Source of the DNA: Mytilus edulis | Taxonomy: Eukaryota > Mollusca > Bivalvia > Mytilida > Mytilidae | Reading direction: 5' to 3' | DNA length: 64,000 bases | Assembly: GCF_963676685.1 (NCBI RefSeq) | Contig: NC_092351.1 | Coordinates: 44,320,733-44,384,732 of the forward strand | Part shown: positions 1 to 13,200 of the stretch, in pieces | Layout: the number at the start of each line of letters is the position of its first letter | Numbering within the stretch: the stretch's first letter is position 1 | Position numbers and translations under genes: made by a program | The notes under the pieces: generated by a model | Database searches by the model: none | Told to the model about the DNA's origin: nothing | What the model saw: the letters and a program-made list of their open reading frames with translations, nothing else

Positions 1-1981
1 GGGAAAATGAAGACCTTACACATATCATATGGGTATGTCTTGAAGTGCATTTTAGTTAAACTTGGTATCGCTTGGGGTGTTTTCAACAGAAATAACTATC
101 ATTCTGAAAGAAATTTACTTCATATAGCTTTATAAGGAGATAACTGTATCAAAAATGTTTTGATATCAAAAACTAATAAATGAAGTATGAATGAAACGGT
201 GACCAAAAATTGCAGAAATTGATAAATATAGTTTGTACCCTGCTACATTTGTATTTGCAAGATGTGTTCGTTTTAAATCGTAACTGACCAATTTTCACTG
301 GGTACACTTGCGTCCTCTACTGTGAAAAATCATGCTGTAGGAAAAATACTCAAACTGAAAGTAGCACGAATACCAACAAGTATACGTGGTCTATGTCGTT
401 GAAAGATAATTACTAGTATTGCTAATCAAAATTTGATGTCTGGCTCAATTTTACTGTGGATTCATTTATTTTCGTGAGTATGCATTTTCGTTGACCGAGA
501 AAAATTGTCGTGGATATTTGATTTCGTGGTTTTGCCAATCTCTGCATACTAAGCCTTTAGAAAATGTGTAATTCGAGGAACAAATGAATTTATTGGTTCA
601 CTTTACCCATGAAACCAATGAAAAATAATGAACACACAGTATACATGTATACGGTAAATTCAGTCATGAAAAAGACAAATTTTATAAGTTTGCCAAAAGT
701 TGATAGCATAATTATTTAAATGAGTAGTATCAAAGTAACCGTTTTGGGTTTTGGCAAAGGTTTAGATGAGTGCAGACATTTTTGTATACAGTTACTTTTC
801 ACGAAAACGATTAATAAGATTCTTCGTAAATTGATCCCTAAAGAATAACAGAATTCTCATAAAAAAATCAGATTCTCAAAAAAATAGCTCATACCAATTT
901 TTTGTCTTTTATGTATTTTTTTTATTTGAAATATTTCCCTTGTATATAGTTTAATACAGTTAACGTGTATCCCAAAAAGAGGCGACATGTTTAACCCTTC
1001 TCATTGATGTGCTTGTCCAAAGTAAGGATCATCTTGCTTTTGTTATTCCTGTTTTTATTTTTTATTATTTTGGTCAATTTATATCTTTCGGAGGCTGAAG
1101 AGACGTCCATTTTCGCTGAATAATCACACTTCTTTGATACCTGAAGCCCGTCTCCGGTTACGATATTTTCTCTTTGTGTTGAGCTGTTTTCTGCTCTTTG
1201 GTCTGGTTGTTGTCTCTTTTGAAGATTTTCCGTTTTCCATTCTCAATATTATCATAAATAATTGGTGGCTTGTTTCATCGTTTAAAGGGTCACATACGTT
1301 TGAATTAATGTTAAAGTATAATGACAAATATAGTTAATATCAATTTAAAAAAGAGTTAATGTCTTCTTTAATCACGTCTGAAACAATTATTTGCAACATT
1401 TTCTTTTAAGAAGAACAAAATTTTGTTTTCTCCTTTTGCAATAAATTAAACTATTAAAATTAAGGAAGACAGGAAAATTAGATGGTAAACTGGAGGAAAT
1501 TTCCGCAGTTCATTAAACTAGTTCTTTTTAAGGAAACTTCACATTTACGAGTGTTTCTTGATTTGCATCGACAAAGTCCATAACGCTATAATATTCATAG
1601 TAGAGTCATGACGTAACAACATAAAGCCTTCCGGAATGACTAAAACCCATACCAATAAACATGTTGATAATACCAGAGTTGATAAATTTAAAACATGTCA
1701 ACAAAAACCTATAAACAGCCTGATAAATCAATATAGAATGATATACAAAAAATATGGGCCGCAAGCAAATTTAAACCATAAATTACTGGCTCCCATTTTG
1801 AGACAGGCAACATATAGAATAAACTATTTTATCTTGAAAATGTCATTTTAGTTTCTATTGTGGTATGAACCTATATTGAAATTACACTTCACGTACGAAG
1901 AATAAATACAGACAGTTTATATAAAGATACAATAAACATCATGTAACATATATTGTGAAACATTGATTTTTCTTTTTGTAG
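1..1981 (+). other. Intron 3 of torsin copy A (no gene of its own)
   Basis: No exon was found. The sequence aligns by eye with intron 3 of torsin B: the opening block matches the block at 13486, and the block near 730 matches the one near 13869. It is therefore read as the intron before the decayed exon 4 of copy A. A dispersed mussel-type repeat fragment lies at about 1126-1262, with a counterpart at 14305-14430. Exons 1-3 of copy A, if they exist, lie left of the window. Confidence 0.6.
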
Positions 1982-3450
1982 TAGTACAGCAGCAACAGAG
2001 ATACAACATCAAACAATAAGTTTCTTGCATTAAGGGAAAGAAAGGGACTCTATAAAACTAAGGGATATGGAAGTGTTAGTTACAAAAGCAGCAGCTAATT
2101 TAAAAGCTAGTAAGTCAATTTGTAGTAGTTGAGAAGAATTATAGTGCACCCTTTCTTAAAGAGGCACTATCTACGAGATATGAAAACAAAGAATATGATT
2201 TTGTTTTAATCATTGATATAAGTGAAATGATAGAAAAATCATTCGTATTTAGCAACCGATTAGGTTAAATTTTGTCAAAATAAGCAAAGAATCATTGCTG
2301 GTGAATTATTTACTTGCAAGGGAATAATTTGCCCTCATTGAAACCGTATTTATGTGACCATCAATTTAACCCTATATTTAAATATTGGTTTATACGCATG
2401 TATAATTTGTGTTTAAAAGAATGTCAACATTGAAATTTAGACAAAGGCGAATCACATCGATCGTTGACTGATTCAATCCACAAAAAAAGTCATTATATAC
2501 AGGTGAAAACGATAATTTTCTTTTCATTTAACTTAAAATATGAAATCAAACAGACCTAGAAAAACCAAAATGCACGAAGTCGATCGATATTTGTTTATAT
2601 GTATGTTAATTATGTTCACTCATGATAATATATCGGATAATATGACACTCAATAGTCTCCGATGGTCATCTTAAAAGTTGATAAGATGGCGTCTATACTA
2701 AACTACACGAGAAATTATAATAAATTGTATCGACTACATCCCATCTAAGCTACTTATGTCAGACGTACTGTAATTTAAATATACGTTTTAGCATGTTATA
2801 GATCAAATATGAGAATTCTTAGTGAAATCGAGGAAAATAATTTGACAGCTAGTACCCCTTTACACAAACGAATGTTAAGACTGTATAGTGGTATTTAAAT
2901 TTCAATAGAAGTATATGACTGAAACTGTGTTGTTTGACAAAAATAAGATTACCAAGTTGCATTCAATTCCTATCTTTGTGATTGAGATCAGTTAATTGAT
3001 TGCCTGATTGCTTGACGTCCTTATCTCTTTTCAGCACTGAAGGCTAATTTTGTTGCGTGAAGGAAGCTATAGTGCGCGGAGACAATCATCAATCGTTGCA
3101 TTACCGTAAAAATCTTTAGTTTTAATCAACATAATTATAATTAAAATAGTTCGTTTAAAATCAGGTAATTATAAGTTATTAATTGTATATTTTTTTACAT
3201 TCAGGTGGTTTTTTATCACAGTGATGTATTACTAAGTCTAATGATTACTGCATCTATCTAAGACTATTTACTGCTGAAGAAATATTACACTAATTATGGA
3301 GATATTCCGGAGGAAAAAGAGCGAAAGATTACAGAACAATTAACGTATTTTTCTGAAAAATAACAACTGTTTTCTACAACGGGGTGTAATAGAGTGCCAG
3401 AAAAGACTGGTTATATTATGGAAGAGTGTTTGAATTCCAAAGATGTATAA
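1982..3450 (+). pseudogene. Torsin copy A, 3' remnant (exons 4 and 5)
   Basis: This is the broken 3' end of a torsin-family AAA+ ATPase gene. Exon 4 (1982-2109) has a plausible acceptor before it and a gtaagt donor after it, and reads like torsin B exon 4. A GAA codon has become TAA at 2031-2033. Exon 5 (3205 to about 3450) starts after a ttcag acceptor and keeps the Thr-Thr-Gly-Cys-Asn form of the sensor-2 region. It has an early frameshift, has lost about 40 nt in its first half, and carries another GAA-to-TAA change near 3361. The order, spacing and intron phase match torsin B. The reading as a non-functional duplicate is strong; whether exons 1-3 survive upstream is unknown. Confidence 0.78.
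2110..3204 (+). other. Intron 4 of torsin copy A
   Basis: AT-rich sequence without coding signal. Parts near 2940-3120 match torsin B intron 4 near 15350-15540, which supports duplication of the whole 3' half of the gene. Confidence 0.5.
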
Positions 3451-3765
3451 ATATGCCAGAACCTAAGAATTTATATGACCAGAAGGGACCGAGGTAAGGT
3501 AAATTTTGTCTGAAGTTATTGGAACTTATTTTCTTAATAATTTCATATTATATCCTAAATGAGTGCACATGTTAGCATATAAATTACAGCTGATATGAAC
3601 TTGTTAATGTCCACCTGCCAATCATACTAGTCTAATGTTTGATAGTAGACACACATTTCACATAAATTACAGGCAGGCAGTGTTTAAAAAAGAGTTATCC
3701 AACTAAGGAAATTAGGTTTTGTTCTGAAAAAATTTTAAATTTCAGATTTGTTAACTTTTCATCAA

Positions 3766-5150
3766 ATAAGGGCCAGGTGAGCTTTTCTCATCACTTGACG
3801 GTCGTCGTCCGTTGTCCGTGAACTTTTACAAAAATCTTCTCCTCTGAAACTACTGGGCTTATATCTCTGAAACCAAAGCATTTAGAGCAAATCTGACATG
3901 GGGGGGGGGGGGGGTGAAATTGTTTATCAGGCCAAGATCTATTTGTACTGAAATTTTCAGAAAAATCGGACAACCTGGTTTTGGGTTGCTGCCCCTGAAG
4001 AAGTTATTTTTGGTTATTATTTTGAATATCATAAAAGATAGAGATAAACTGTAAACAGCAATCATGTTTATCAAAGTAAGATCTACAAATATGTCAAATG
4101 ACCAAAATTGTCAATTGACCCCTCAAGGAGTTATTGCCCTTCATAGTAAATTTTAAACCATTTTCTAAATTTTAAGTAATCTTTTTAAAAAATCTTCTCC
4201 TCTGAAACTACTAAGCCGAATTTCACCAAATTTGGCCACAATTATCATTGGGGTATCTTGTTTAAACAATTGTGTCCGATGACCCAGCCAACCAACAAGA
4301 TGGCCGTCATGGTTAAAAATAGTACATAGGGGTAAAATGTAGATTTTGGCTTATATCTTTGAAACTAAAGTATTTAGAGCAAATCTGACGGAGTAGATTT
4401 GTTTATCCGGTTAATATCTGTCCGCCATGAAATTTTCAGATAAATCGGACAAACCGTTTTTGGGTTGCTGCCCCTGAATTGGTAATTTTGAGGATTTTTT
4501 TTTCGGTCTTTGGTTATTATCTGGACTATTATTATAGAAAGAGATAAACTGTTAACAGTAATAATGTTCAGCAAAGTAAGATCTACAAATAAGACAACCA
4601 AAATTATCAGTTGACCTTTTAAGGAGTTATTGCCCTTTGTAGTAAATATTTAACCTTTTTTTTCAAATTTTCTTTTAAATCTGTAAAAAAAATCTTTTCT
4701 CTGAAACTACTGGGACAAAAACAAAACTTGGCACTCATCATCTTAAGGGTGTGTAGTTTTTAAAATGTGTCCAATGACCCCGTCGACGAACCAAGATTAA
4801 CGACATGGCTAAAAATAGTACATAAGGGTAAAATGCAACTTTTGGCTATTATCACTGAATTTAAAGTATTTAGAGCAAATTTCATTCATTAAAATATGTT
4901 CATTAAGTGAAGATCTAACTGCCCTGAAATTCTCAGACAAATCAGGCAACATGCACATAGACCAACGTCACCAAGGTGAGCGACACATGTTCTTTAGAGC
5001 CTCTCGTTTGAACTATATACCCCAATGATGATTGTGGCCAAGTTTGGTTAAATTTGGCCCAGTAGTTTCAGAGAAGAAGATTTAAGTAAAAGTTAACGGA
5101 CGACGACGGACGACGGACGCTAAGTAATTAGAAAAGCTCCGAAAAATGAG
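3766..5150. repeat. Fold-back repeat of the 'ccgtcgtccg' family
   Basis: The left end carries a block reading gtgagcttttctcatcact followed by gtcg/ccgt-rich sequence and 'cctctgaaactactggg'. The right end (about 5000-5150) carries the same block as a reverse complement, including ggacgacggac and 'cagtagtttcagag'. The arms enclose a second internal repetition of the same motif set (about 4190-4470). Related single copies lie at 35573-36350 and 63837-64000. A 15-G run lies at 3900-3914. The family occurs widely in bivalve DNA from memory; its class is unclear. Confidence 0.65.
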
Positions 5151-5662
5151 AGGTTTTGCATCACTTGGTCTCTTTGGTCATCATCCGTTATGTGAAAACT
5201 ATTTCAAACATCTACTACTTAGAAACTAACAAGAACACACCCGTGATATTGCGGGTCCGTGACTGAATTAAAGTATGAATTAAACTTAGCGTAAGCCTTA
5301 TTTTAGTATTGGTATTGTGATATTATAAACTCATCCGATTATAAGATACACAGTTTTTCTGCTTTCAAAATCTTTCTGTGTGAACCCGTCGACCTGGAAA
5401 TTATTGGTAATATTAGTTATTTGGTAAAGAAAAGGTCTTGGAATGGAGTATTTTTTAATCAACAGCATTGTCCAATATCAGTTATAAATATAGTTGAATT
5501 CTTTGATTTGCTGTTTTACGTCATGCCCCCTCACAAATTGAACACTGTACCTGTACGCTCCATTTTAAGTCCAGATTTTTAGTATTCGTATGGTCATCTT
5601 AGAAAGTCTTACTGATTAAAATACTACAATAGTGAAACATTTGACAATGATTGAATTAAGTA

Positions 5663-6305
5663 GTGTCAACCCAGTGATAATGACCCGTGTATATAGCAAA
5701 ATTTTAAATACACCGTTTGGTGGTGCGCCTGTCAGATGCGGAACGTACAGATAAGATAATAGGTAACAGGTGAATATACTATTGGTATCGGTTTGGATTC
5801 GACCCGGAACTTGTTACTTATTTGCAATATTAATTATGTGGAAAACAAAAGGGTCTGGGGTGGTGCAATTTTAATCTATACAATTGTCCTACATAAGCCA
5901 TATATACAATTGAATTCTTTGATTTGTCGTTTTTACCCCGTGACGGCTGCACATTGGACCTCGTTATTGTAGTATTATAGAGAGTGTCAACCCTGTGATT
6001 ATGACCCGTGTATATAGCCAAATCCTAAATACACCGTTTGGTGGTGCGCCAGTAAGTTGCGGAACTTACAGATAAGATAATAGGTAACAGGTGAATATAC
6101 TATTGGTAATGGTATCGCATTTGACCTGGAACTTGTTAATTATTGGCAATAATAATTATGAAGAAAACAAAAGGGTCTGGAGTGGTGTAATCGTTACTCT
6201 ACACAATTGTCCTATATAAGCTATATATAAAGTTGAATTCTTTGATTTGTCGTTTTTACCTCGTGACTGCTGACAAATTGGACCTCGTTATTTTAGTATA
6301 ATAGA
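5663..6305. repeat. Two-unit tandem duplication, period about 321 bp
   Basis: A unit starting with gtgtcaaccc at 5663 recurs at 5984. Both units contain the blocks atgacccgtgtatatag, acaccgtttggtggtgcgcc, gataataggtaacaggtgaa and gaattctttgatttg in the same order. A more diverged third unit may lie at about 5240-5640, sharing the gaattctttgatttg and 'gacctggaa' blocks. No coding potential. Confidence 0.75.
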
Positions 6306-7222
6306 TTTTCCAACCCTAACCAAACTTAAGCTGAATGATCCTTTGGGTGTCTAGATTATATATATAGTTTGTGTTTAATTTTCTGTTTAGTCAAAAACAA
6401 CTTTGGGACGGACAATGGTTAAACGTAATGTCCCTTCCGCTCTGACAGGGGCATATAAATTAACGTACCGAACTCCGACTCCAAGTATGAACGGAAAATC
6501 CCTAATTCAATGGCAAAATTAAAAGCGCAAACACATCAGACGAATGGATTACAACTGTCATATTTCTGACTTGGTACAGACACTTTATTATGTAGAAAAA
6601 TGGTGGATTAAACTTGGTTAAATGATAGCTGAACCTCTCGCTTGTATTACAGTCGCATACAAATTCATTTCAATGTGCACAAAACTAACAGACTTTTTGT
6701 TGTTGACTTTTTAAATGGCACGTTCTGACCCTAATTAGTTTGTAAATGCACAACTATTTAGAAATATCATTGTATGACAGATATAAAGGAAAAATCGGTT
6801 AAAATATGAATTCACATCAAATGGAAGTTCGCTATACTAACGTAAAACACTTTTGCTTTTAATCTGTATACGGCAGCTATGTTTTATTGCATTTTTCTAT
6901 TTTGGTTAAAACGTGAAATACGTTTGTAGATTTGTTTCCATATTTAAAAGTATAAGTACGTACCCTTTATCAATATGTCCACCAGGTAATTCAACCAGAC
7001 GCTTTATTTTTATATGCGTCTAGGTAATCGGTACTCTTTTTTGCAGGGGTGTATATAAATATTGACGTCAAGGATAACAAATAAACACTATCTTTCATAT
7101 TGATTTAAACGAAACAAAAAACCAGGTTGAAATTAGTGACAATAACAAGTATATCATTGTATGTGTGCATTATCGCTGTAAAGAAAGGACGTTAATATAC
7201 TGTAGCTCCGAAAAGCCGACGC
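6306..7222 (+). other. Upstream flank of torsin B
   Basis: AT-rich non-coding sequence without recognised genes or repeats. Only the last roughly 180 nt show promoter-like signals, which are listed separately. Confidence 0.4.
7046..7100 (+). promoter_or_regulatory. Candidate promoter of torsin B (TATA-like box plus CRE)
   Basis: A tatataaat stretch at about 7052-7060 is followed at once by the palindrome TGACGTCA at 7063-7070, about 155 nt before the chosen start codon. TGACGTCA is the CREB/ATF binding consensus. ER-stress factors of the ATF6/XBP1 type use related sites, which would suit an ER ATPase, but this functional link is inference. Confidence 0.35.
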
Positions 7223-10200
7223 ATGTGTCTAAAATGGATTTGTTTTATTTCAATCGCCATATCTACTGTGAATGGATACACAAGGATATTGCCACTATAT
7301 GAACGATTATCCTGGTTTTATGGAGAATGTTGTCCCGAAACGTGGTTTCCCGGAAAATCAAATGGTAAATCAATTTACATGATATATTATTTATAGATAT
7401 TTACAATCAGTACATCAAACCTGCCACAAATGTTTCTGAAAACATCAATTGTGTGAAACAATACAAAAATAGATTACCATAAACAAAGGTTGCTTTCCAA
7501 TACGGTAATCAATAAAACGGAATCATTTTATAAATCCTGGATAATTTTAAAGATGTCAAAGCAAAGTTCATGAGCGCATTTTTCTACATTGAGATTTCAT
7601 TAAGTCCTGCTCAAGACGGATATCTTGATCGTTTTAAACCCTTATGAATATTTTGTGTATCCAAACAAAAAGAAATCGTTAATGGTATTGACAGCGGAAT
7701 ATATAAGAGAAGAGTAGGATGCAATATGGCTGTCCTTTTCAAACGATGACTGTATTTCCATCACTCACTACCCTTTTTATGACACCACTGTGCCGATAAG
7801 ACAATAAACTCATCATTAAATTTCAGTATAAAAATTGTAAGTCGAATGTGTGTTACGTCTTCAAAAGACACAAGAGTTGTATTGCAAAATTAAAAGTTCA
7901 AAAGACAATATATATAGATATAGGAAGATGTGGTGTGAGTGCCAATGAGACAACTCTTCATCCAAATAACAATTAAAAAAAAGTAAACCATTATAGGTCA
8001 ATGTACGGCCTTCAACATGGAGCATTGGCTCACACCGAACAACAGGCTATAAAGGGCCATAGTTTGATAAGCCCGTTGTCAAGACATCGTTGACCTATCG
8101 TGCAAAAAGAGAAAAGTGGAAAAAAATAGATGTCTCAATGTTGGAGTTTCAGGAAGGATCCATTGCTATCAAACCAAAAATTGAAATATTTTAGATTTGG
8201 GATTTCATGGTGCTGTAGAGAATAATGACATTTACATGAAACAAGGACTACGCCGTTTAAACCAATACTCACTCTGAAAGAAATATATTTAAAAACTAAA
8301 ATATCCTTTGAATAACCAATTGCCACCAACTTGTAATCAATTAGCCAATAAATGTATGGTCCTCTTTAAAAAATTTAAAGTCAATGCTCTCACTACTTAG
8401 CGGTCACAGTAGTTACTACTGGAATCACAGGCCAGTCAACACTGAAGTTTTGAGATCGAACCCCACTCATGGGAGTGATCTTAATTGATTTCTTTCCAAA
8501 CTTTACTTATAGATGGACGTTTTTTCGGCCAGTTAACATTACTTTCACTCTGTGATTATAGTTTTTAATAACTTTCTTTAACTATCCTGGCTTTGTACCA
8601 AACTTAGACAGAAGCATGTTTGTGATTAAAAACTAATATGTAGAGGAAATTTTGTTAACATTTTGGACCTGTTTTTTTGCTTTTTACTTATAAATGGATT
8701 TTTTTTTAAGTTAACATTGCATACAGTCTGCAGTAAAAGTTTTTAAAACATTTATTAGATTCAATAACTATCCTGGATATTTACCAAAGAGAAGCTTCTT
8801 ACAATCAAAAGATAGTATCGAGAGAAATATTTTTATCAATTTTTTCCCTCATTTTTGTTGAGCCTGTGATTAACAGCAAAAGAAGGCGAGACACTGGGTT
8901 CCGCGGATCCCTTACAAATTTGTTCAACCATCGCGTGAACGAGCAATAACTGCGAATCTTATACTAGCTCCGACACTTATTATTATCATTAAAACTAATT
9001 GTAAATAGCTGCGTTTGTTTCAAAACTGTTTGTCGTTTTACAGTTTCAGGTCTATCCAGAAGTTTACAAGATAAGATATATGGGCAACATATTGCTCTGA
9101 AAGCTGTTAGAAGGCACATAAAGGCCCATATGGTCGACGAAAATCCGTCAAAGGCATTATCTTTATCATTACATGGTGGTGCAGGCACAGGAAAGACTAC
9201 CACTAGTTCTATTATTGCAGAAAGTATATACGAAAAAGGAATTAAAAGTCAATTTGTTCACTTTCTTTTTTCATCAACAGTTTTTTCCCACAAGATAGAT
9301 ATAAGGCAATATAAGGTAAAATAGGATTTTCCTTTGGATAATTTCTATTTATTTATGTTTGGGTTTGTAATTTAGTGTTTCTATTTCTTGTAAGTCGACC
9401 GAATATTTAATGCAGAGGAGCGTAAATCTGTTGAAACCCCACTCAAATCCCCACTTTACACACACTATATTATGGCTTTATTTCTTTTACCCAATCCAAA
9501 CTACATTTGTTTTCTCTAAATTTATCTTCAAACCAGACCATTCAGCTTATAATTCTAAAACACACAGAGATGCATCTAAGGTTTCTGGTGAACCATCTGA
9601 AATTTGTTTTGTGTTATCAGCATATATCTTCAATAGTAATACCTTTAATATTTTCGTTTTTTCTAAGTAGTATTATCAAACATTTTACCACATAACAGGG
9701 GAAAAGAAGGACATTTTTGCAACCGGAGAAAGGTTTCAGCTGACCCTTTATTAAAAATGTATAATAGTCAAATGAAAATGGACGTCACACTTAACTCAAA
9801 AACATAAAAATGAACTTAAACAAAAAACATACAATACAAACAAAATGATGATTTGTATATTCTGAATAATCATTCAGTAATTTTTTTTATTCGAGCGTCA
9901 CTGATGAGTCTTTTGTAGACGAAACGCGTGCTGATGAGTCTTTTGTAGACGAAACGCGTGTCTGGCGTATATTCAAAATTTAGTCCTGGTATCTATGATA
10001 AGTTTATTTATTAGAAAACATAAAGATCAAGAACATTTTATTTACTATTGAGTTCTACCTAACTCACCCATCTCAAGTCTGTTGTATATCTTATATTTTA
10101 TAACATATCGCACTGTTTCCTTTCCTTTTATTTTGTTTTGTGATGCATGCATTCGCATTATGTGTTCTTCTTTATCAAATGTTGTTGTGTTTATTTTTGC

Positions 10201-13200
10201 ATTGAGAGAGGATATCCCTGATACACATATACACTCTTCAAACTTTACATTGCTGCCTTTCTGCAAAATATTCTATGGTATTCATACCTTTGTATGTGGT
10301 TTAGAATGTAGTCAAGTATAATGTTAATGCATTCATTGGTAGGGTTGTTATCTCTTTGACACATTCCCTGTTTCCATTCTTAATTTAATAAGAAGTTATA
10401 TAATAACTCTTTGGTTCCTTATTTTGAAGCAAGAACTGAAAGAACTTATAGAGACAAGTGTCAATAACTGTGAGAGGTCTATGTTTATATTTGATGAGGT
10501 AGATGCGATGCCACCAGGTCTGATAGATACAATAAAGCCATACCTGGATTATTATGATAATCTTAGTGGTATAAACTATAGAAAAGCTATCTTCATTTTC
10601 ATAAGGTGAGAGATTGTATTGAAGGAGCCCGATAAACTTTACAAGTATTTAAAATGGTATATTCTTTTCTCATGAATTTAGTTTAAGTACGCCCTATTGC
10701 TTGCTCATATTGAATGTGTAATAAAACTCACTAATTAATCTAGAGTTGTCTCAATGGCAATCATACCACGTATGTTTATTTTTGTATTTAAAAAACCAAT
10801 GTCAAGTACCTCTTACAATATTATTGTAATTCCAAGAAATATAAACAATTGAAATGTTAATATGTTCGTTTCTGTGTGTGTTACATTTTAACGTTGCTTC
10901 GTTTTTTTTTGTTTTTTTTTTTGAGTGTAAATTCACATTGCGATAAGACGTGTCACGGTACGTAACTATCCCAAATTCATGTATTTGGTTTTGATGTTAT
11001 ATTTGTTATTCTCGTGGGATTTTGTCTGATGCTTGGTCCGTTTCTGTGTGTGTTACATCGCAGTGTTGTGTCGTTGTTCTCCTCTTATATTTAATGCGTT
11101 TCCCTCAGTTTTAGTTTGTTACCCCGATTTTGTTTTTTGTCCATGGAATTTATGAGTTTGAACAGCGGTATACTACTGTTGCCTTTATTTATAATAACTT
11201 TATAAAAAGGGATGCTATGGTTTTTTTACGGGACATAAAACATTAAATTTTAGTATGCTATTCTTGTTTAATGACATAGTTTCAATAAAACAAAACAAAA
11301 AGAAAAAAAAAAAACTAACTAACGTAAGGGTACCCAAATTGCACCGAGTACCCAAATTACACCTATTTAGAAAAAATAGCAACGGAAATCTTACAAGATT
11401 TCCTAGAGACTAAACAATGTGAATTTTTATGATTTGATACTATGCACGTCTTTCAACATAGGTAAACATATTTAGATATACACAAAACGTTCACAGTATT
11501 TATCAACACATGGACTGTTTACTGAAAAAGCAAAATGTACGAAAACGTCATCATGCGACGTCATCAAAACGTCATCTTTTTAAAATTAGCAAATACAATA
11601 TATTATAAGTATCCATTTCGTAAAATATGGAGAGTAAGCATGGACTAATATCCAATTGTTCAAAATATTTGAAGAAATTAAACAAAAGCTCGGTTATTAG
11701 ACTTTTGACGATGTGAATTTAAGCATGGATGCAATTTGGGTACTCCTCATTAAAGAATCATGGATAGTTTGGAGGTTGATTCAAACCCATTTTTTTATGA
11801 CTCAATATGGATTAAAAATCAAATTGGTGTACCTATACAATAAAGAAGGTTAGGGCTACAAAATAAACACATTAAGGACATTTATTTCTTGATCATAAAA
11901 AAACGTAGGTGAAAAAACTGTCAAAATAGGTGCAATTTGGGTACCGTCACGTTATACAGAATAACTGTTTTCTCTCTCTTTTTTTGCAATAAGTTTTTTT
12001 TTAAATAATATAGAATAAGGATAACATGTTATAACATCTTATTATAAAATACAAGGATGTGTGCCCCTTTGGAAATAAGAATGTTTAGTCGTTTGATCGA
12101 GTGGATAGTTATCAAAGGTCCCAGTCATATAAATTCCATTATAAATTGATAATGTTCAGTAAATGTAGAAAATCAAGAACTTTTAAACTATTGTAATAAA
12201 CATATAACACGAAAAACTGTACACGGAAGGTCAAAGTAAGATTTCGAATAAAGTTTGAATCAATGAGATTGCATAATTGTATAATTCTATTTGTAAAAAT
12301 CCTACACTCGAATCATAAAACATTCGGGTTGTTGAATAGTGTCATGATAAGTTTTGTTTTATAAAAACATATACTCCTTCAGTGTAGTGATATGTTAACG
12401 AAGCTTAACAATATTTGTTTCGAAAGTAATATAAATGATACTTTCAAATTAAAAAAAAGTTGAATACGTTTTATATATATACTTGATTAAAGTTTTTTTT
12501 AAACATGTGAACAAGAATTTTCTTTTAAATAACATTCTTTATCTTATATTTTTTTGGGGTTAAATTTGCTGCTATTGAATCATTGTTAGATAGCTTTTCC
12601 GTATGAAGCGACCTTAACCACTGGACCTCTCAATAGACCTTCGGCAACCGCACTGCACGAATGCTAGTGGAACAGTAATGATTAAAATAATGTAAACGAA
12701 CATGCTCTGGAAGGTGAACAGTGTAAATTGGTTTCAAAAGCACAATTTAATACACCAACTTATTTAATTGTTAAAAAAAAAGTTAGAAATGCATTGAAAA
12801 ATATTGAAAGAAAACATCGCTTTTGCATGTCTATCGTCTATCATTTTACTTAATTGTCACGTGCTCCACGAGTCTGTCTTCATTAAGATCGAGTTTAGTA
12901 ATAATAGGTAATAAAACATGCAAGTTAACTAGCAGGGAAAGTTTTCGCTGAATGAAATAATTTATTCGATCATATGTTATGGATTCGTGAGTGTTAACAA
13001 AATCGTCCATTTTAAAGGACTAAGTTTAGAATATACACATGCATTGTTAAATTTCCATAATATCATAACTTTAAGTAATTCGTTTCATATGACATTGCCA
13101 AGTCAGGAATATGGCATTTGTAACAAATATTCCATGGCTATGTATGTGGGAGATTGTTTTTGTTGCAGTTCAGTGTTTCTATCGATCCGTTATTTTCCTC

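Noticed and set aside
8390..8480. Possible tRNA gene
   Set aside because: Only a B-box-like gatcgaacccc is visible. No cloverleaf could be drawn, so it is more likely a SINE head.
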